64,000 bases of DNA, taken from Rhodothermia bacterium. Lineage in GTDB: Bacteria; Bacteroidota; Rhodothermia; Rhodothermales; UBA2364. Position 1 is the stretch's first letter. The number at the start of each line of letters is the position of its first letter. The position numbers and the translations under genes were made by a program. Shown here piece after piece: positions 8,693-17,682 of this stretch. The notes beneath the pieces are model-generated. The model did not search any database, was not told the origin of the DNA, and saw nothing but the letters and a program-made list of their open reading frames with translations. The stretch is from NCBI GenBank assembly GCA_017303715.1, contig JAFLBZ010000018.1, positions 1 to 64,000 of the forward strand, given 5' to 3'.

Positions 8693-9478
8693 ATGGAAAC
8701 CGAAGTTATACGTCTGTCGAAAACGGAACAGACCAAAGAAGACCGAGAGCGCCAACAGCTCTTGAAAAAACAAGGCGAAATTCCGGAACACATTGCCATT
8801 ATTATGGATGGAAATGGCCGATGGGCAAAAAAACAAGGCTGGAAACGTGTTTTTGGCCATAGAGAAGGCATTAATTCCGTGCGCGATATTACCGAAGCAT
8901 GTGCGCAGTTGGGCGTGAAATACCTGACGCTCTATACCTTTAGTACCGAAAACTGGAACCGCCCTCAAGAAGAAGTACGGGCTTTGATGGAACTTTTGGT
9001 GAATACCATTCGAAAAGAAGTGCCTGTTTTGGACAAAAACAACATCCGTGTTAATACCATTGGCGATCAAGAAGCCCTCCCACCGCTTGCTCGGAAAGAA
9101 ATGGATGAAGCCATCGAAATCACCCAAAAGAATACCGGAATGATGTTAACCTTGGCGCTCTCTTACAGTGGGCGTCAGGAATTGGTGGAGGCTACCCAGA
9201 AAATTGCACAAAAAGTGGTCAATGGAACGCTTCCGCCTGAAAGCATTAATGCAGAGGTGATCTCAGCACACCTTTATACCGCCCTGATGCCGGATCCATC
9301 TCTGATGATCCGTACTGGTGGCGAAATGCGGGTCTCTAATTTTCTGCTTTGGCAAATTGCTTATACCGAGTTTTTTATCACCGAGACGTATTGGCCCGAT
9401 TTTCGTCGTGCCGCTCTCTATGAAGCCATAGCGGCATTCCAACAACGTGACCGACGCTTTGGCGGGGTGAAAAACTGA
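8693..9478 (+). CDS. uppS: Undecaprenyl (isoprenyl) diphosphate synthase
   Basis: A cis-prenyltransferase that condenses isopentenyl diphosphate units onto farnesyl diphosphate to make the C55 carrier lipid for peptidoglycan and O-antigen. The catalytic Asp is in IMDGNGRWAKK (D39). Other signatures are GHREGINSV, TFSTENWNRP and the C-terminal RTGGEMRVSNFLLWQ, with IAYTEFF and the W-P-D-F end. The length of 261 includes a roughly 28-residue charged N-terminal extension (many Glu, Lys, Gln); a later start is possible but no internal ATG precedes the core until the catalytic motif. Located between rseP and bamA. Confidence 0.96.
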   Translation: METEVIRLSKTEQTKEDRERQQLLKKQGEIPEHIAIIMDGNGRWAKKQGWKRVFGHREGINSVRDITEACAQLGVKYLTLYTFSTENWNRPQEEVRALMELLVNTIRKEVPVLDKNNIRVNTIGDQEALPPLARKEMDEAIEITQKNTGMMLTLALSYSGRQELVEATQKIAQKVVNGTLPPESINAEVISAHLYTALMPDPSLMIRTGGEMRVSNFLLWQIAYTEFFITETYWPDFRRAALYEAIAAFQQRDRRFGGVKN

Positions 9479-9606
9479 AAAGTGAAGGATGCAATATTTC
9501 AAACAATCTCACCGTTATTTACCCGATAACCGCGCTACATACTTTGCCTCTTCGGTTATTGTATTTGACTCCCTCTTAGGTTAATGATCTAGAAACACCC
9601 AGTTGT

Positions 9607-12102
9607 ATGCTCAGAATTTATAGTGGTTTAGTGTTGAGCCTTTGTGCTTTGATGAACGTGGTTGTTGCGCAAACACCACAACCAGAACAGAAATATCGGA
9701 TTTTAGGGATTACCGTCGAAGGAACAAACGACGAAAATACCCGACGTGTCGTATCACAGTCAAGTGGTCTTGCCGTTGGGCAAGAGGTGACCATCCCCGG
9801 AGACGAGAAGTTTTCCGACGCGGTTCGGCGGCTGTATCGCTTAGGTTCTTTTTCCGACATCTCTATCGTGGCCGAACGTATCATAGACCAAGGCGCGTTT
9901 TTGATTATTCGGGTAAAAGATGAACCGTTATTGGGCGAATATGCCATAACGGGGGTGCGCAAGTCGCAAAATGACGAACTCCGCAAGAAAATTGATCTGT
10001 TGCGCGGACGTCCTGTCAAACCCTCCGATGTAGCCGTTGCGCGTCAACGCATAGTGGATCATTTCCAAGCAAAGGGGAATAAACTTGTAAAAGTTGAGGT
10101 CGAGACCAAGCAAGGAACGGATGGCCGTAAGAATTTGACGTTTAAAGTAGAAAGAGGCCCAACTTTGGAGGTTCAACAAATTGAAGTTGTTGGGAATACA
10201 TCCATTTCGAGCGCCCGTATCAAACGAAAAATGAAAGATGTCAAGGAAGATAAGTGGTGGCGCTTTTTCAAAAAGAATACCTTTAATCGTGATAAATTTG
10301 ACGAAGCATTGGGTAAAGTGGTGGCCATGTACACGGAAAGAGGTTTTTATGCGGCACACGTCGTGAAGGACTCTGTTTATGTCGTCTATAATGAAAAAGG
10401 TAAACCCGGCCTCAATGTGCGCTATGTCCTAGACGAAGGGCCAAAATACCACATCCGTAAATTAGACTGGAACGGCAATACAGTCTATACCGATGACCAG
10501 CTTTCGGCAGCTTTGGGGCTTCAGAAGGGTCAACCCTATAATTCCAAACGGTTAGAACAGAATTTGTACATGACCAAAGAAGGTTCGGATGTATCGAGCC
10601 TCTACATGAACCGAGGGTATATGCAATTTCGGGTAATGCCAGAGATTACTCAAGTTCCCGGAGACTCCTTAGACTTGGTTTTTGATCTGTTCGAGGGTGA
10701 TGTTTTCCGTTTTGGCCAAATTAATATTGCGGGTAATTCCAAAACCAAAGACCATGTCGTCCGAAGAGAATTAAACACCGTACCCGGCTCCATTTTTAGC
10801 CGTAGCGACTTGATTGATAGCTTAAATAGGCTTTCACAACTTAAGTACTTTGACCAACAAAAACTTTATGGAGCCGATGCCATTGGGCAAAACATTGATC
10901 CAGAAAAGAAAACAGTGGATATCACCTACAACCTTAGTGAAGTCAGTACCGACCAACTCCAGTTCTCTGGTGGTTGGGGTGGTTCTACAGTAGGCCTTAT
11001 TCTACAACTTGGGGTTACGTTCAATAACTTCTCTATTCAGAATACCTTCAATAAGAAAGCTTGGAAACCGTTGCCCGCCGGAGACGGTCAACAATTTGCG
11101 GTAAGTGTACAAGCCAGCGGACGCTCCTACCAAAGCGGGAGCATCTCGTTCACCGAGCCTTGGTTTAAAGGCAAACCCCGTCCGATCGGTCTTTCCGTTT
11201 CTTATAACCGTTATAACCTTAATGCCTTGCGGTATAGTTCGTATTATGGTTTGCCGGTTGAGGAAGAAGAGACGACGGATAAGCGTGAGTTTTCTACCAT
11301 CTCCGCTCAAGGTTCCTATGGACTTCGCCTCGCGTGGCCAGATCCATACTTCCAAACCTCTTCGGCCTTGGCCTATCGGCGGTACAATGTAAACTTTACG
11401 GGCGTTACCTCTTATTATGGGCTTCCGGTGGGTATAAACCAAGAAGTCTCCTTCACACAAAGCTTGTCGCGAGATACGCGGTTTCCGGCCATCTTCCCAC
11501 GCGAGGGTTCAAGTGCCGTCCTTTCAGTCTCGGTTGCACCACCTATATCCAACTTTATCCAGTACCATAAGTGGAACTTTAAGAGCAATTACCTGATTCC
11601 GATTACCGGTGGGCTTTCCTTCTCCGCATCTGCGGACTTTAGCTACGTTGGCTCCTTAAACAGTAAAAAACCTAACTTTGGGCTGTTCCAAGTGGGTGGT
11701 GGGCCAATGGATTCGCAATACAACTATGATTTTGGAACGGAACGTGTCTTTTTGCGGGGTTACCCCCTTTCCACCATCACCTTGTTCCAATCGGATGGGT
11801 CTCGTATAGGTGGGAGTCTGTTGAATAAATACACCACCGAATTGCGCCTTTTGGCTGTTCGTTCCCAACAGTTTACCTTAGAGCCTTATGTGTTTTTTGA
11901 TGCGGCGAATGTGTATGATGGCTTCAAGGCATGGAGTCCGTCTAATTTGTATCGCTCGCTTGGCGTGGGGGGGCGTATTTTCTTGCCTATTCTCGGAATG
12001 GTAGAAGTAAGCTATGGACGTAACCTGGATCCCTTTATTGATGGAACAAGCATGAATAAAGGAAGTTGGAGGCCGCAATTTACCATCGGTGGAAGTTTCT
12101 AA
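9607..12102 (+). CDS. bamA: BamA outer-membrane protein assembly factor
   Basis: The central subunit of the BAM complex, which folds beta-barrel proteins into the outer membrane. The 831 residues comprise a signal peptide (1-21, ending VVVAQ), five POTRA modules over about residues 30-450 (for example ILGITVEGTN, LEVQQIEVVGNT, FRFGQINIAGNS) and a 16-strand Omp85 barrel over about 455-831. The barrel carries the usual RGYP-type loop (VFLRGYPL) and ends in a hydrophobic strand terminating in Phe (FTIGGSF), as required for barrel recognition. Two Skp/OmpH periplasmic chaperone genes follow directly, the standard Bacteroidota arrangement. Confidence 0.96.
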   Translation: MLRIYSGLVLSLCALMNVVVAQTPQPEQKYRILGITVEGTNDENTRRVVSQSSGLAVGQEVTIPGDEKFSDAVRRLYRLGSFSDISIVAERIIDQGAFLIIRVKDEPLLGEYAITGVRKSQNDELRKKIDLLRGRPVKPSDVAVARQRIVDHFQAKGNKLVKVEVETKQGTDGRKNLTFKVERGPTLEVQQIEVVGNTSISSARIKRKMKDVKEDKWWRFFKKNTFNRDKFDEALGKVVAMYTERGFYAAHVVKDSVYVVYNEKGKPGLNVRYVLDEGPKYHIRKLDWNGNTVYTDDQLSAALGLQKGQPYNSKRLEQNLYMTKEGSDVSSLYMNRGYMQFRVMPEITQVPGDSLDLVFDLFEGDVFRFGQINIAGNSKTKDHVVRRELNTVPGSIFSRSDLIDSLNRLSQLKYFDQQKLYGADAIGQNIDPEKKTVDITYNLSEVSTDQLQFSGGWGGSTVGLILQLGVTFNNFSIQNTFNKKAWKPLPAGDGQQFAVSVQASGRSYQSGSISFTEPWFKGKPRPIGLSVSYNRYNLNALRYSSYYGLPVEEEETTDKREFSTISAQGSYGLRLAWPDPYFQTSSALAYRRYNVNFTGVTSYYGLPVGINQEVSFTQSLSRDTRFPAIFPREGSSAVLSVSVAPPISNFIQYHKWNFKSNYLIPITGGLSFSASADFSYVGSLNSKKPNFGLFQVGGGPMDSQYNYDFGTERVFLRGYPLSTITLFQSDGSRIGGSLLNKYTTELRLLAVRSQQFTLEPYVFFDAANVYDGFKAWSPSNLYRSLGVGGRIFLPILGMVEVSYGRNLDPFIDGTSMNKGSWRPQFTIGGSF

Positions 12103-12171
12103 ACCGACTTATACCCCATAATCTTTTATTTCTTTTCGTGAAACAATGCGGCGCTCTCGCTCCCCAAGCCG

Positions 12172-12179
12172 TATCTTTC
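12172..12179 (+). promoter_or_regulatory. Possible -7 box upstream of the first skp gene
   Basis: TATCTTTC, one base off the Bacteroidota TAnnTTTG box, lies 21 bp before the ATG of the first Skp gene. An identical octamer precedes tRNA-Gly (30533-30540). I cannot see a convincing upstream element here, so this is weak. Confidence 0.25.
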
Positions 12180-12200
12180 ATTCTCTAAACAACATGAGCC

Positions 12201-12761
12201 ATGAACAAAAGATTTTTCTCGGTTGTATTTGTCGCCTTGTTGTGCGGCACGAGTGCAGTATTTGCACAGCAGAAAATTGCATATATCCGCTCCGAGTTTA
12301 TCTTGGGTAAATTACCGGAGTATGCCAGTGTACAACAGAAACTAGACCGCCTGACCCAAGACTGGGAAGGGGAGTTGCGCCGTAAAAAGCAAGAAAATGA
12401 TGAACTTTTTCGAGAATACCAAGCACGCGAACTGCTCTATACGCCGGAAAATAGGAATGCAAAACGCCAAGAAATCATCGAAAAAGAACGCGCCTTAGAA
12501 GACCTGCGCAGACGTTACTTTGGCCCTGAAGGTGAGTTGTTTAAGCAGCAAGAGAACTTGATGAAACCCATCCAAGAAAGGGTTCTTACCGCAGTTGAAA
12601 AAGTTGCACAACGCGAAGGCTATGATTATGTCTTCGATAAAAACGGCGAATTTGTCTTTGTCTTCACAAAAGATCAATTCGATTTAAGTGAACTTGTCCT
12701 AAAAGAGTTGGGCATTGATGTACGTAATATTAATACCCAAACCCGACCCAATAGGGACTAA
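12201..12761 (+). CDS. Skp/OmpH-family periplasmic chaperone (first copy)
   Basis: A 186-residue exported protein of the OmpH/Skp family, which holds unfolded outer-membrane proteins in the periplasm on their way to BAM. A signal peptide of about 22 residues ends at VFAQ. The mature N terminus QKIAYIRSEFILGKLPEY is a family hallmark, followed by a long charged helical hairpin (about residues 45-130) and the C-terminal beta part. It sits 98 bp after bamA and 43 bp before a second member of the family, so the two are probably co-transcribed. The two copies differ considerably, which argues for an old duplication. Confidence 0.9.
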   Translation: MNKRFFSVVFVALLCGTSAVFAQQKIAYIRSEFILGKLPEYASVQQKLDRLTQDWEGELRRKKQENDELFREYQARELLYTPENRNAKRQEIIEKERALEDLRRRYFGPEGELFKQQENLMKPIQERVLTAVEKVAQREGYDYVFDKNGEFVFVFTKDQFDLSELVLKELGIDVRNINTQTRPNRD

Positions 12762-12804
12762 AAGACCAGCATACCATAACCCTAATCTTTGATAAACCAA
12801 AATC

Positions 12805-13434
12805 ATGAATCACATTAAAAAGGCATTCTTTGTACTCATTTTGTTCTTAGGGGTTTGCCAGTCCCTTGTTGTAGCACAGTCTTTGAAAATAGGATATACC
12901 GAACCCGGACTTATTTTGACCCAAATGCCAGAATATCGTCTGGTGTTGCAAAAATTAGATGCCGAATACCAAATCGGAGATGCGGAAATACGGCTTAAAG
13001 CCCAAGAGTTCCAAACCAAGCTGGATGATTACCAGCGCAAGGCTGCATTTATGTCCGATTCTACAAAGGCACAAACCGAACGCGAGTTGACGACGCTCCA
13101 AGAGACCGTGCAACAAATGCAACAAGACAAAACTCAGTTGCTTCGCCAGAAAGAAACTGAGATGATGCAACCCTTGTTTGACAAGATTACGAACGCAATC
13201 AATACAGTAGCTAAAGAGAAAAACTTAGAATATGTTTTCTCCACCCGTGTGTCGGAATCTGGCCCCGTTTTGCTTTATTCCAAAGACGAATCTGCCGACA
13301 TAACCCGTGCCGTCATGGAGAAACTTGGGATAAAAATTGATCCTCCAGCGGCAAATACACCTGCTAATACAGGTAAGCCTGCAAATACGGGCGCGAAACC
13401 TGCAACTTCTGGCAATAATAAGCCTAAAAATTAA
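12805..13434 (+). CDS. Skp/OmpH-family periplasmic chaperone (second copy)
   Basis: A 209-residue Skp/OmpH protein with a signal peptide (about 1-25, ending VVAQ) and the family start LKIGYTEPGLILTQMPEY. The coiled-coil arms (about 45-130) are rich in Gln, Glu and Lys. It differs from the first copy by a Pro/Asn/Thr/Lys-rich tail (about the last 30 residues, with repeats of PANTG) that is likely disordered. It is the last gene of the bamA-skp-skp group and is closed by a terminator 18 bp after the stop. Confidence 0.9.
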   Translation: MNHIKKAFFVLILFLGVCQSLVVAQSLKIGYTEPGLILTQMPEYRLVLQKLDAEYQIGDAEIRLKAQEFQTKLDDYQRKAAFMSDSTKAQTERELTTLQETVQQMQQDKTQLLRQKETEMMQPLFDKITNAINTVAKEKNLEYVFSTRVSESGPVLLYSKDESADITRAVMEKLGIKIDPPAANTPANTGKPANTGAKPATSGNNKPKN

Positions 13435-13451
13435 CGATTTACATCGTATTC

Positions 13452-13484
13452 GGCTCTTCCAAATTCAGGTAGAGCCTTTTTTTT
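13452..13484 (+). terminator. Terminator after the second skp gene
   Basis: GGCTCT (13452-13457) pairs with AGAGCC (13471-13476) and is followed by eight T residues. It ends the bamA-skp-skp unit. Confidence 0.75.
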
Positions 13485-13690
13485 GTTGTGTACCGCATAT
13501 AAATTGCCTAAATTCATCTTGGGCGATTTGAAAATCCATTACCGCCCTCTCCCACCATGTTCGATTTGAAAATCTTTCAGCCAAAGGGTTACGAAGCGCT
13601 CTTTTTTTGCGGCTTTGAAGTCATTCTTTTAATTTTTATGCAGGACAAAGCGCTTTTTTTTGCGGCATAAGGTTTAAAAAATTGAATATA
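13485..13690. repeat. Intergenic stretch with two pairs of short direct repeats
   Basis: No gene is visible in this stretch. CGATTTGAAAATC occurs at 13524-13536 and again at 13562-13574. AAGCGCT(C)TTTTTTTGCGGC occurs at 13593-13612 and 13649-13667. The repeats precede the exbB promoter region and might be regulator-binding sites or remnants of a local duplication; nothing decides between these. Confidence 0.4.
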
Positions 13691-13693
13691 CTG

Positions 13694-13723
13694 TTGTGGC
13701 GGGTAGCGAAATAAGCTATTTTG
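13694..13723 (+). promoter_or_regulatory. Possible Bacteroidota-type promoter of the exb-tonB operon
   Basis: TTG at 13694-13696 and TATTTTG at 13717-13723 are 20 bp apart, near the spacing and sequence of the TTTG...TAnnTTTG promoter, 57 bp before the exbB ATG. A similar TATTTTGG box precedes the PorV-like gene (30804-30811). The match is imperfect. Confidence 0.3.
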
Positions 13724-13779
13724 GCCACATCTTTACCTTTAAAACCCTATTCCATTAACCTAAACATCATAACAAAGGT

Positions 13780-14592
13780 ATGGCAACCAACACGCAAACC
13801 GCCAAAAAACCAAGTGCAGGCTTTCCGGTAGCACTCGTAATCCCTGTGATCTTTCTTATTACATGGTTGATTTACTTGTTCGTACTCGGAGACGGAAGTA
13901 ACTTCCAAGGTGGCAACAACGCAAACGAACCACTACCAGGAAACTATCTTGGCGTGGTGTATAAAGGGGGCTTCATCGTACCCTTCCTTATGGGATTTTT
14001 CTTGATTGTAGTCGTAGCAATGATTGAGCGTTTCTTTACCCTAAATAAAGCAAAAGGAAAAGGCTCTATTGCTGAATTCGTACGTAAAATTCAGGCTTAT
14101 TTACATGCAAACGACGTAGATGGCGCAATTGCCGAGTGTGACAAACAACGTGGTTCTGTCGCCAGTGTGGTACGTAACGGCTTGGTAAAATATGGCCAAA
14201 TGCAATCAGCTAATGATTTGACGATGGATCAAAAAGTAGGCGCAATTGCTTCCGAGATTGAAGAGTCCACCTCGCTTGAGTTACCAATTCTTGAAAAGAA
14301 CCTGCCAATTTTGGCCACTTTAGCACCAACTGCGACCCTTTTGGGTCTGATCGGTACGGTACTTGGGATGATCAAGGCGTTTGCCGCTCTTGCTAATGCA
14401 GGCGCTCCAGATGCAGGCGCTCTTGCAACGGGTATCTCCGAAGCGTTGATCAATACGGCTTTGGGTATCTCTACCTCGTTCTTTGCGATTATTGCGTATT
14501 CCTACTTTACCAATAAGATTGACCAAATGACGTATGGCATTGACGAAGCCAGCTTCTCGATGCAACAAACGTTTGCCAACATGAACCGTTAA
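13780..14592 (+). CDS. exbB: ExbB/TolQ/MotA-family proton channel protein
   Basis: A 270-residue inner-membrane protein, the pentameric channel part of the ExbB-ExbD motor that uses proton motive force to move TonB. An N-terminal hydrophobic helix (about 15-35) and a second (about 70-88, GGFIVPFLMGFFLIVVV followed by the family motif MIERF) precede a cytoplasmic region. The conserved C-terminal pair of helices contains APTATLLGLIGTVLGMIKAF and the NTALGISTSFFAI helix. The order exbB-exbD-exbD-tonB follows with 46, 34 and 86 bp gaps, a single operon. Confidence 0.94.
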   Translation: MATNTQTAKKPSAGFPVALVIPVIFLITWLIYLFVLGDGSNFQGGNNANEPLPGNYLGVVYKGGFIVPFLMGFFLIVVVAMIERFFTLNKAKGKGSIAEFVRKIQAYLHANDVDGAIAECDKQRGSVASVVRNGLVKYGQMQSANDLTMDQKVGAIASEIEESTSLELPILEKNLPILATLAPTATLLGLIGTVLGMIKAFAALANAGAPDAGALATGISEALINTALGISTSFFAIIAYSYFTNKIDQMTYGIDEASFSMQQTFANMNR

Positions 14593-14638
14593 TCCTGACG
14601 GTTTCTCTGAACCCGTCCACATTTAACCCTAACGGATT

Positions 14639-15247
14639 ATGCCAAAAGTCAATATTAAACGTAAGAGTACCGTACTCGACATGACGGCGATGGTGGACGT
14701 TTCTTTCCTGTTGCTTACGTTCTTCATTATGACCACCCAATTCCGTTCTCCGGAACCAATTGTGGTGGATACACCGTCTTCGATTTCGGATACCAAAGTT
14801 CCTGAAATGGATATCATGACCATCTCGGTGGATAAAGAGGATAAAATCTATTTCTCGATAGACAATCCGAAACACCGCGAGACCTTATTGGATAACATGC
14901 GTTCGAAGTATCCCCAGCTCCAGCTAAATGCGAATCAAAAGAAGCATTTTGTGTATGGAAGTTCGGTTGGGTCACCCATTAGCCAATTACCAAGCCTGCT
15001 AGACCATGCGCCAGCGGAGCACTCCAACATTAAACAGGAAGGGATTCCTACGGACTCTACCGACAACCAGTTGGGTAATTGGATCGTTCAAGGCCGTTTT
15101 GCGAACCCCAATGTTCGTATTACCATTAAGGCCGATGCAAGTGCTAAATATCCAACCATTAAAAAGGTGATCAAGACCTTAACGGAACGTAACATCAATA
15201 AATTTAACCTGATTACGGACTTGGAAGAAAAACCCAAGAACTTGTAA
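14639..15247 (+). CDS. exbD: ExbD/TolR-family motor protein (first copy)
   Basis: A 202-residue biopolymer transport protein with a short basic cytoplasmic N terminus, one membrane helix (about 18-36) and a periplasmic domain. The essential membrane aspartate is in the motif DMTAMVDVSFLLLTFFIM. The periplasmic domain is longer than in the second copy because of a central stretch (about residues 85-145, Ser/Gln/His/Asn-rich) before the closing beta-alpha part (VRITIKADASAKYPTIKKV). Two different ExbD proteins in one operon are usual in Bacteroidota and probably form a heterodimer in the ExbB channel. Confidence 0.92.
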   Translation: MPKVNIKRKSTVLDMTAMVDVSFLLLTFFIMTTQFRSPEPIVVDTPSSISDTKVPEMDIMTISVDKEDKIYFSIDNPKHRETLLDNMRSKYPQLQLNANQKKHFVYGSSVGSPISQLPSLLDHAPAEHSNIKQEGIPTDSTDNQLGNWIVQGRFANPNVRITIKADASAKYPTIKKVIKTLTERNINKFNLITDLEEKPKNL

Positions 15248-15281
15248 TCTGTCCTTTTTAACCTCATAAACGTAAACAAAA

Positions 15282-15827
15282 ATGGCAGATATAGAACCGA
15301 GTGGTGGTCAGGAAAAAGGGGGGAAGAAGCGATCTAAAAAGTTGTCCACCCGCGTTGATTTTACACCGATGGTGGACCTTGCCTTCCTCTTAATCACCTT
15401 CTTTATGTTGACGACTACGTTTGCAAAGCCTCAGGCGATGGAAATCAACATGCCAGAAAAAGAAAAACCAGGGGATCCACCACCACCAGAAGTGAAAGCC
15501 TCCACGGTAATGACGCTCCTCCTTGGGAAAGAAAACAAGGTTGTCTATTATGAAGGTCTTCCTGAAGAAGGCGCTAACACAAAAACAGAAGTGACCGATT
15601 TTGGCGCGAATGGTATTCGGAAAGCGCTCATCAAGAAAAAACAGGAAGTTGACGCACGAGAAGACAAAAAAGATAAAACACTTGTGTTGATCAAGCCTTC
15701 AGAAGAAAGCAATTACCGGAATTTGGTGGACAGCATAGACGAGATGGCCATCGTTGGCATTAAGCGTTACGCCATCATTGATATGCAGCCAGTAGAAAGA
15801 GACTTGCTCAAAAAAGCAGGTTATTAA
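15282..15827 (+). CDS. exbD: ExbD/TolR-family motor protein (second copy)
   Basis: A 181-residue ExbD. The N terminus is Gly/Lys-rich (QEKGGKKRSKKLSTR) and cytoplasmic; the membrane helix starts with RVDFTPMVDLAFLLITFFML, carrying the proton-relay Asp. The periplasmic part begins with a PGDPPPPE linker and ends with the peptidoglycan-facing fold typical of TolR/ExbD. It lies 34 bp after the first exbD and upstream of tonB in the same operon. Confidence 0.92.
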   Translation: MADIEPSGGQEKGGKKRSKKLSTRVDFTPMVDLAFLLITFFMLTTTFAKPQAMEINMPEKEKPGDPPPPEVKASTVMTLLLGKENKVVYYEGLPEEGANTKTEVTDFGANGIRKALIKKKQEVDAREDKKDKTLVLIKPSEESNYRNLVDSIDEMAIVGIKRYAIIDMQPVERDLLKKAGY

Positions 15828-15913
15828 AAACAATAAGTTAACTCTCCGTTCGTTCTATAAACAGATTACGTAATCTGTAACTATTTAACGAAACGTAAAC
15901 TCAAACAATTAAC

Positions 15914-16771
15914 ATGGCTACAGTCAACCCACAAGAAGTCCCGGAACTTGTGGAGCTTATATTCGCTAACCGCAATAAAGCATATGGCGCTTATGAACTC
16001 CGTAAGATATTTCCGTCTTTTTATCGTCGTGCGGCAGTACTTGGCATTTTATTGGTGGGAACGGCTATCAGTGCACCTTTGTTGATCACCAAATTTGGCC
16101 TTAACAAAAAGGAAAAGGAGGTAAACGTAGTGGCGAAATTGGAGAATCTTCCTCCGCCACCACCGATTAACAAGAACGAGCCGCCTCCACCGCCGCCTCC
16201 GGTACCGCCTCCCCCTGTTCGCCCTACTGTTCGCTTTGTGGAGCCGGTTGTTAAGAAGGACGCCGAAGTCCGTGACGAAGAACCGCCACCCATGATCGAG
16301 GAGATGGAGAACAAAGACATCAGTACCAAAACCCAAGAAGGCGACATCAACGCCAAACCAGTGGTTGAGGACGTGGTGTATGTAGAAGCTGCACCGAAGG
16401 AAGAGGAAAAGAAAGTTGTAGAAGCACCGCCGAAGGAAGAAAAGCCGAAAGAACCGGAAATCTTCACCTTCGTAGAACAAAACCCCGAATTTCCGGGTGG
16501 GGCTGCTGCAATGAACGAATATTTGCAAACCAATATTCAATATCCAGAAATTGCCCGTCGTGCGGGAATTGAAGGGCCAGTATTCGTACAATTCGTTGTT
16601 GATGAAGCAGGCCGCATCTCTCAAGCACAAGTGGTTCGGAGTATTGGAGGTGGTTGCGATGAGGAAGCCTTGCGCGTTGTGAATGCAATGCCAGCATGGC
16701 GTCCGGGTAAGCAGAATGGTCAACCTGTAAAAGTACGTTACACGGTTCAAGTTCGCTTCCGTCTTCGTTAA
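15914..16771 (+). CDS. tonB: TonB energy transducer
   Basis: A 285-residue protein that carries the ExbBD motor force to TonB-dependent outer-membrane receptors. The cytoplasmic N terminus has the Bacteroidota signature ELIFANRNKAYGAYELRK; a membrane helix follows (about 37-57). Residues about 78-105 are almost pure proline (PPPPPPVPPPPVRP), then an acidic/Lys spacer crosses the periplasm. The C-terminal TonB domain (about 190-285) shows PEFPGGAAAMNEYL, YPEIARRAGIEGPVFVQFVV and MPAWRPGKQNGQPV. It ends the exbB-exbD-exbD-tonB operon before a strong terminator. Confidence 0.95.
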   Translation: MATVNPQEVPELVELIFANRNKAYGAYELRKIFPSFYRRAAVLGILLVGTAISAPLLITKFGLNKKEKEVNVVAKLENLPPPPPINKNEPPPPPPPVPPPPVRPTVRFVEPVVKKDAEVRDEEPPPMIEEMENKDISTKTQEGDINAKPVVEDVVYVEAAPKEEEKKVVEAPPKEEKPKEPEIFTFVEQNPEFPGGAAAMNEYLQTNIQYPEIARRAGIEGPVFVQFVVDEAGRISQAQVVRSIGGGCDEEALRVVNAMPAWRPGKQNGQPVKVRYTVQVRFRLR

Positions 16772-16790
16772 TCTCGCAGACCAAATATCT

Positions 16791-16823
16791 AAAGCCCCGT
16801 CGAATTTACCGATGGGGCTTTTA
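16791..16823 (+). terminator. Terminator after tonB
   Basis: AAAGCCCCGTCG (from 16791) pairs, with one mismatch, with CGATGGGGCTTT (to 16821) around a short AATTTAC loop and ends in TTTT. It is 20 bp after the tonB stop. Confidence 0.8.
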
Positions 16824-17013
16824 TCGTAAATAAAAAGCAAGGTTATCTAAACACTTCTTACCTGATCTAGCATTGAGATCACCGCTATCTTATAGCATGA
16901 TGTGTTGGCTATCCGATCCTTAAAAGACAATTATAAATTAAGACATGAGGTGAAATTAAAGAACCCAAATGGCAAAGTGTTTTGGGATAAATTAACCTTT
17001 TATTTACTTGGAA

Positions 17014-17358
17014 ATGCCACATTTCACGCAAACAGAAGAAGAATTGGGAATCACGTATGACATGTGGTTATACGTGTTAAAGTACTTGCCAAATTTAACC
17101 GAAAGACCAAAGCGTGTATTTGAGAAATTAGTAGAAGCCGCCGAGATTGCAAAGTTCACCCCCGAAGAAAAGGAGCAATACGAGGAAAGTTTAAAATCAA
17201 ATAGAGACCTCAAAAATGTGATTGAAACCGCTTTTATTGAGGGGGAAATAAAAGGGAAGATCGAAAAAAAATCTTCTTATTTCATAAATGCCTTTGAAAG
17301 AAGTAAGTTACCTTTGGCAGAAATAGCCGAAGACTTTGATGTAAGTATGGGCTTTTAA
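17014..17358 (+). pseudogene. C-terminal remnant of an Rpn-family (PD-(D/E)XK) nuclease/putative transposase
   Basis: The 114 residues match the C-terminal third of Rpn/PDDEXK-type proteins in content and order: WLYVLKYLPNL, a RVFEKLVEAAEIAKF helix, TPEEKEQYEESLKSNRDLKN, a Glu/Gly/Lys-rich run (EGEIKGKIEKK) and the terminal helix LPLAEIAEDF. The catalytic N-terminal domain is absent: an in-frame stop (TAA at 16993) lies just upstream, and the preceding sequence back to tonB does not continue the family. I read it as a decayed copy. A small expressed fragment cannot be excluded. Confidence 0.6.
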
Positions 17359-17401
17359 AACAAAACAAACGACACAATAAGCTATAACAAACCAATGTAA
17401 G

Positions 17402-17560
17402 ATGGAAATTCAACGTAAGATGGAAAAGCACCCTCTAACCCCTAAGGGCAACATTTACTTTTCTGGTGACAGAGCTTATCGGATACCGATGGTAGAAAGC
17501 ATTTTCTATAAATATTTTGATCAAGCTGAAAATACAAATCTTTTAATAACAAAAATTTAA
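17402..17560 (+). other. Unassigned small reading frame in gene debris
   Basis: A 52-codon frame starts at ATG 17402 (or ATG 17420, 46 codons) and ends at TAA 17558-17560. The product contains KGNIYFSGDRAYRIPMVES and looks protein-like but matches no family I know. With the Rpn remnant before it and an AT-rich stretch to scpB after it, a fragment of a broken gene is the simplest reading. No other feature is seen in 17359-17682. Confidence 0.25.
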
Positions 17561-17682
17561 AGCCTTAATTTTTGTTGTAACTTGTTGAAGTTTCGCTTTT
17601 TCCCAAAGAATATGCAAATGAAAGGTGTTTCTTTTTGTAATGTCGCAAGAATAATCAAAAACAGATTAAATAACAACATTGC

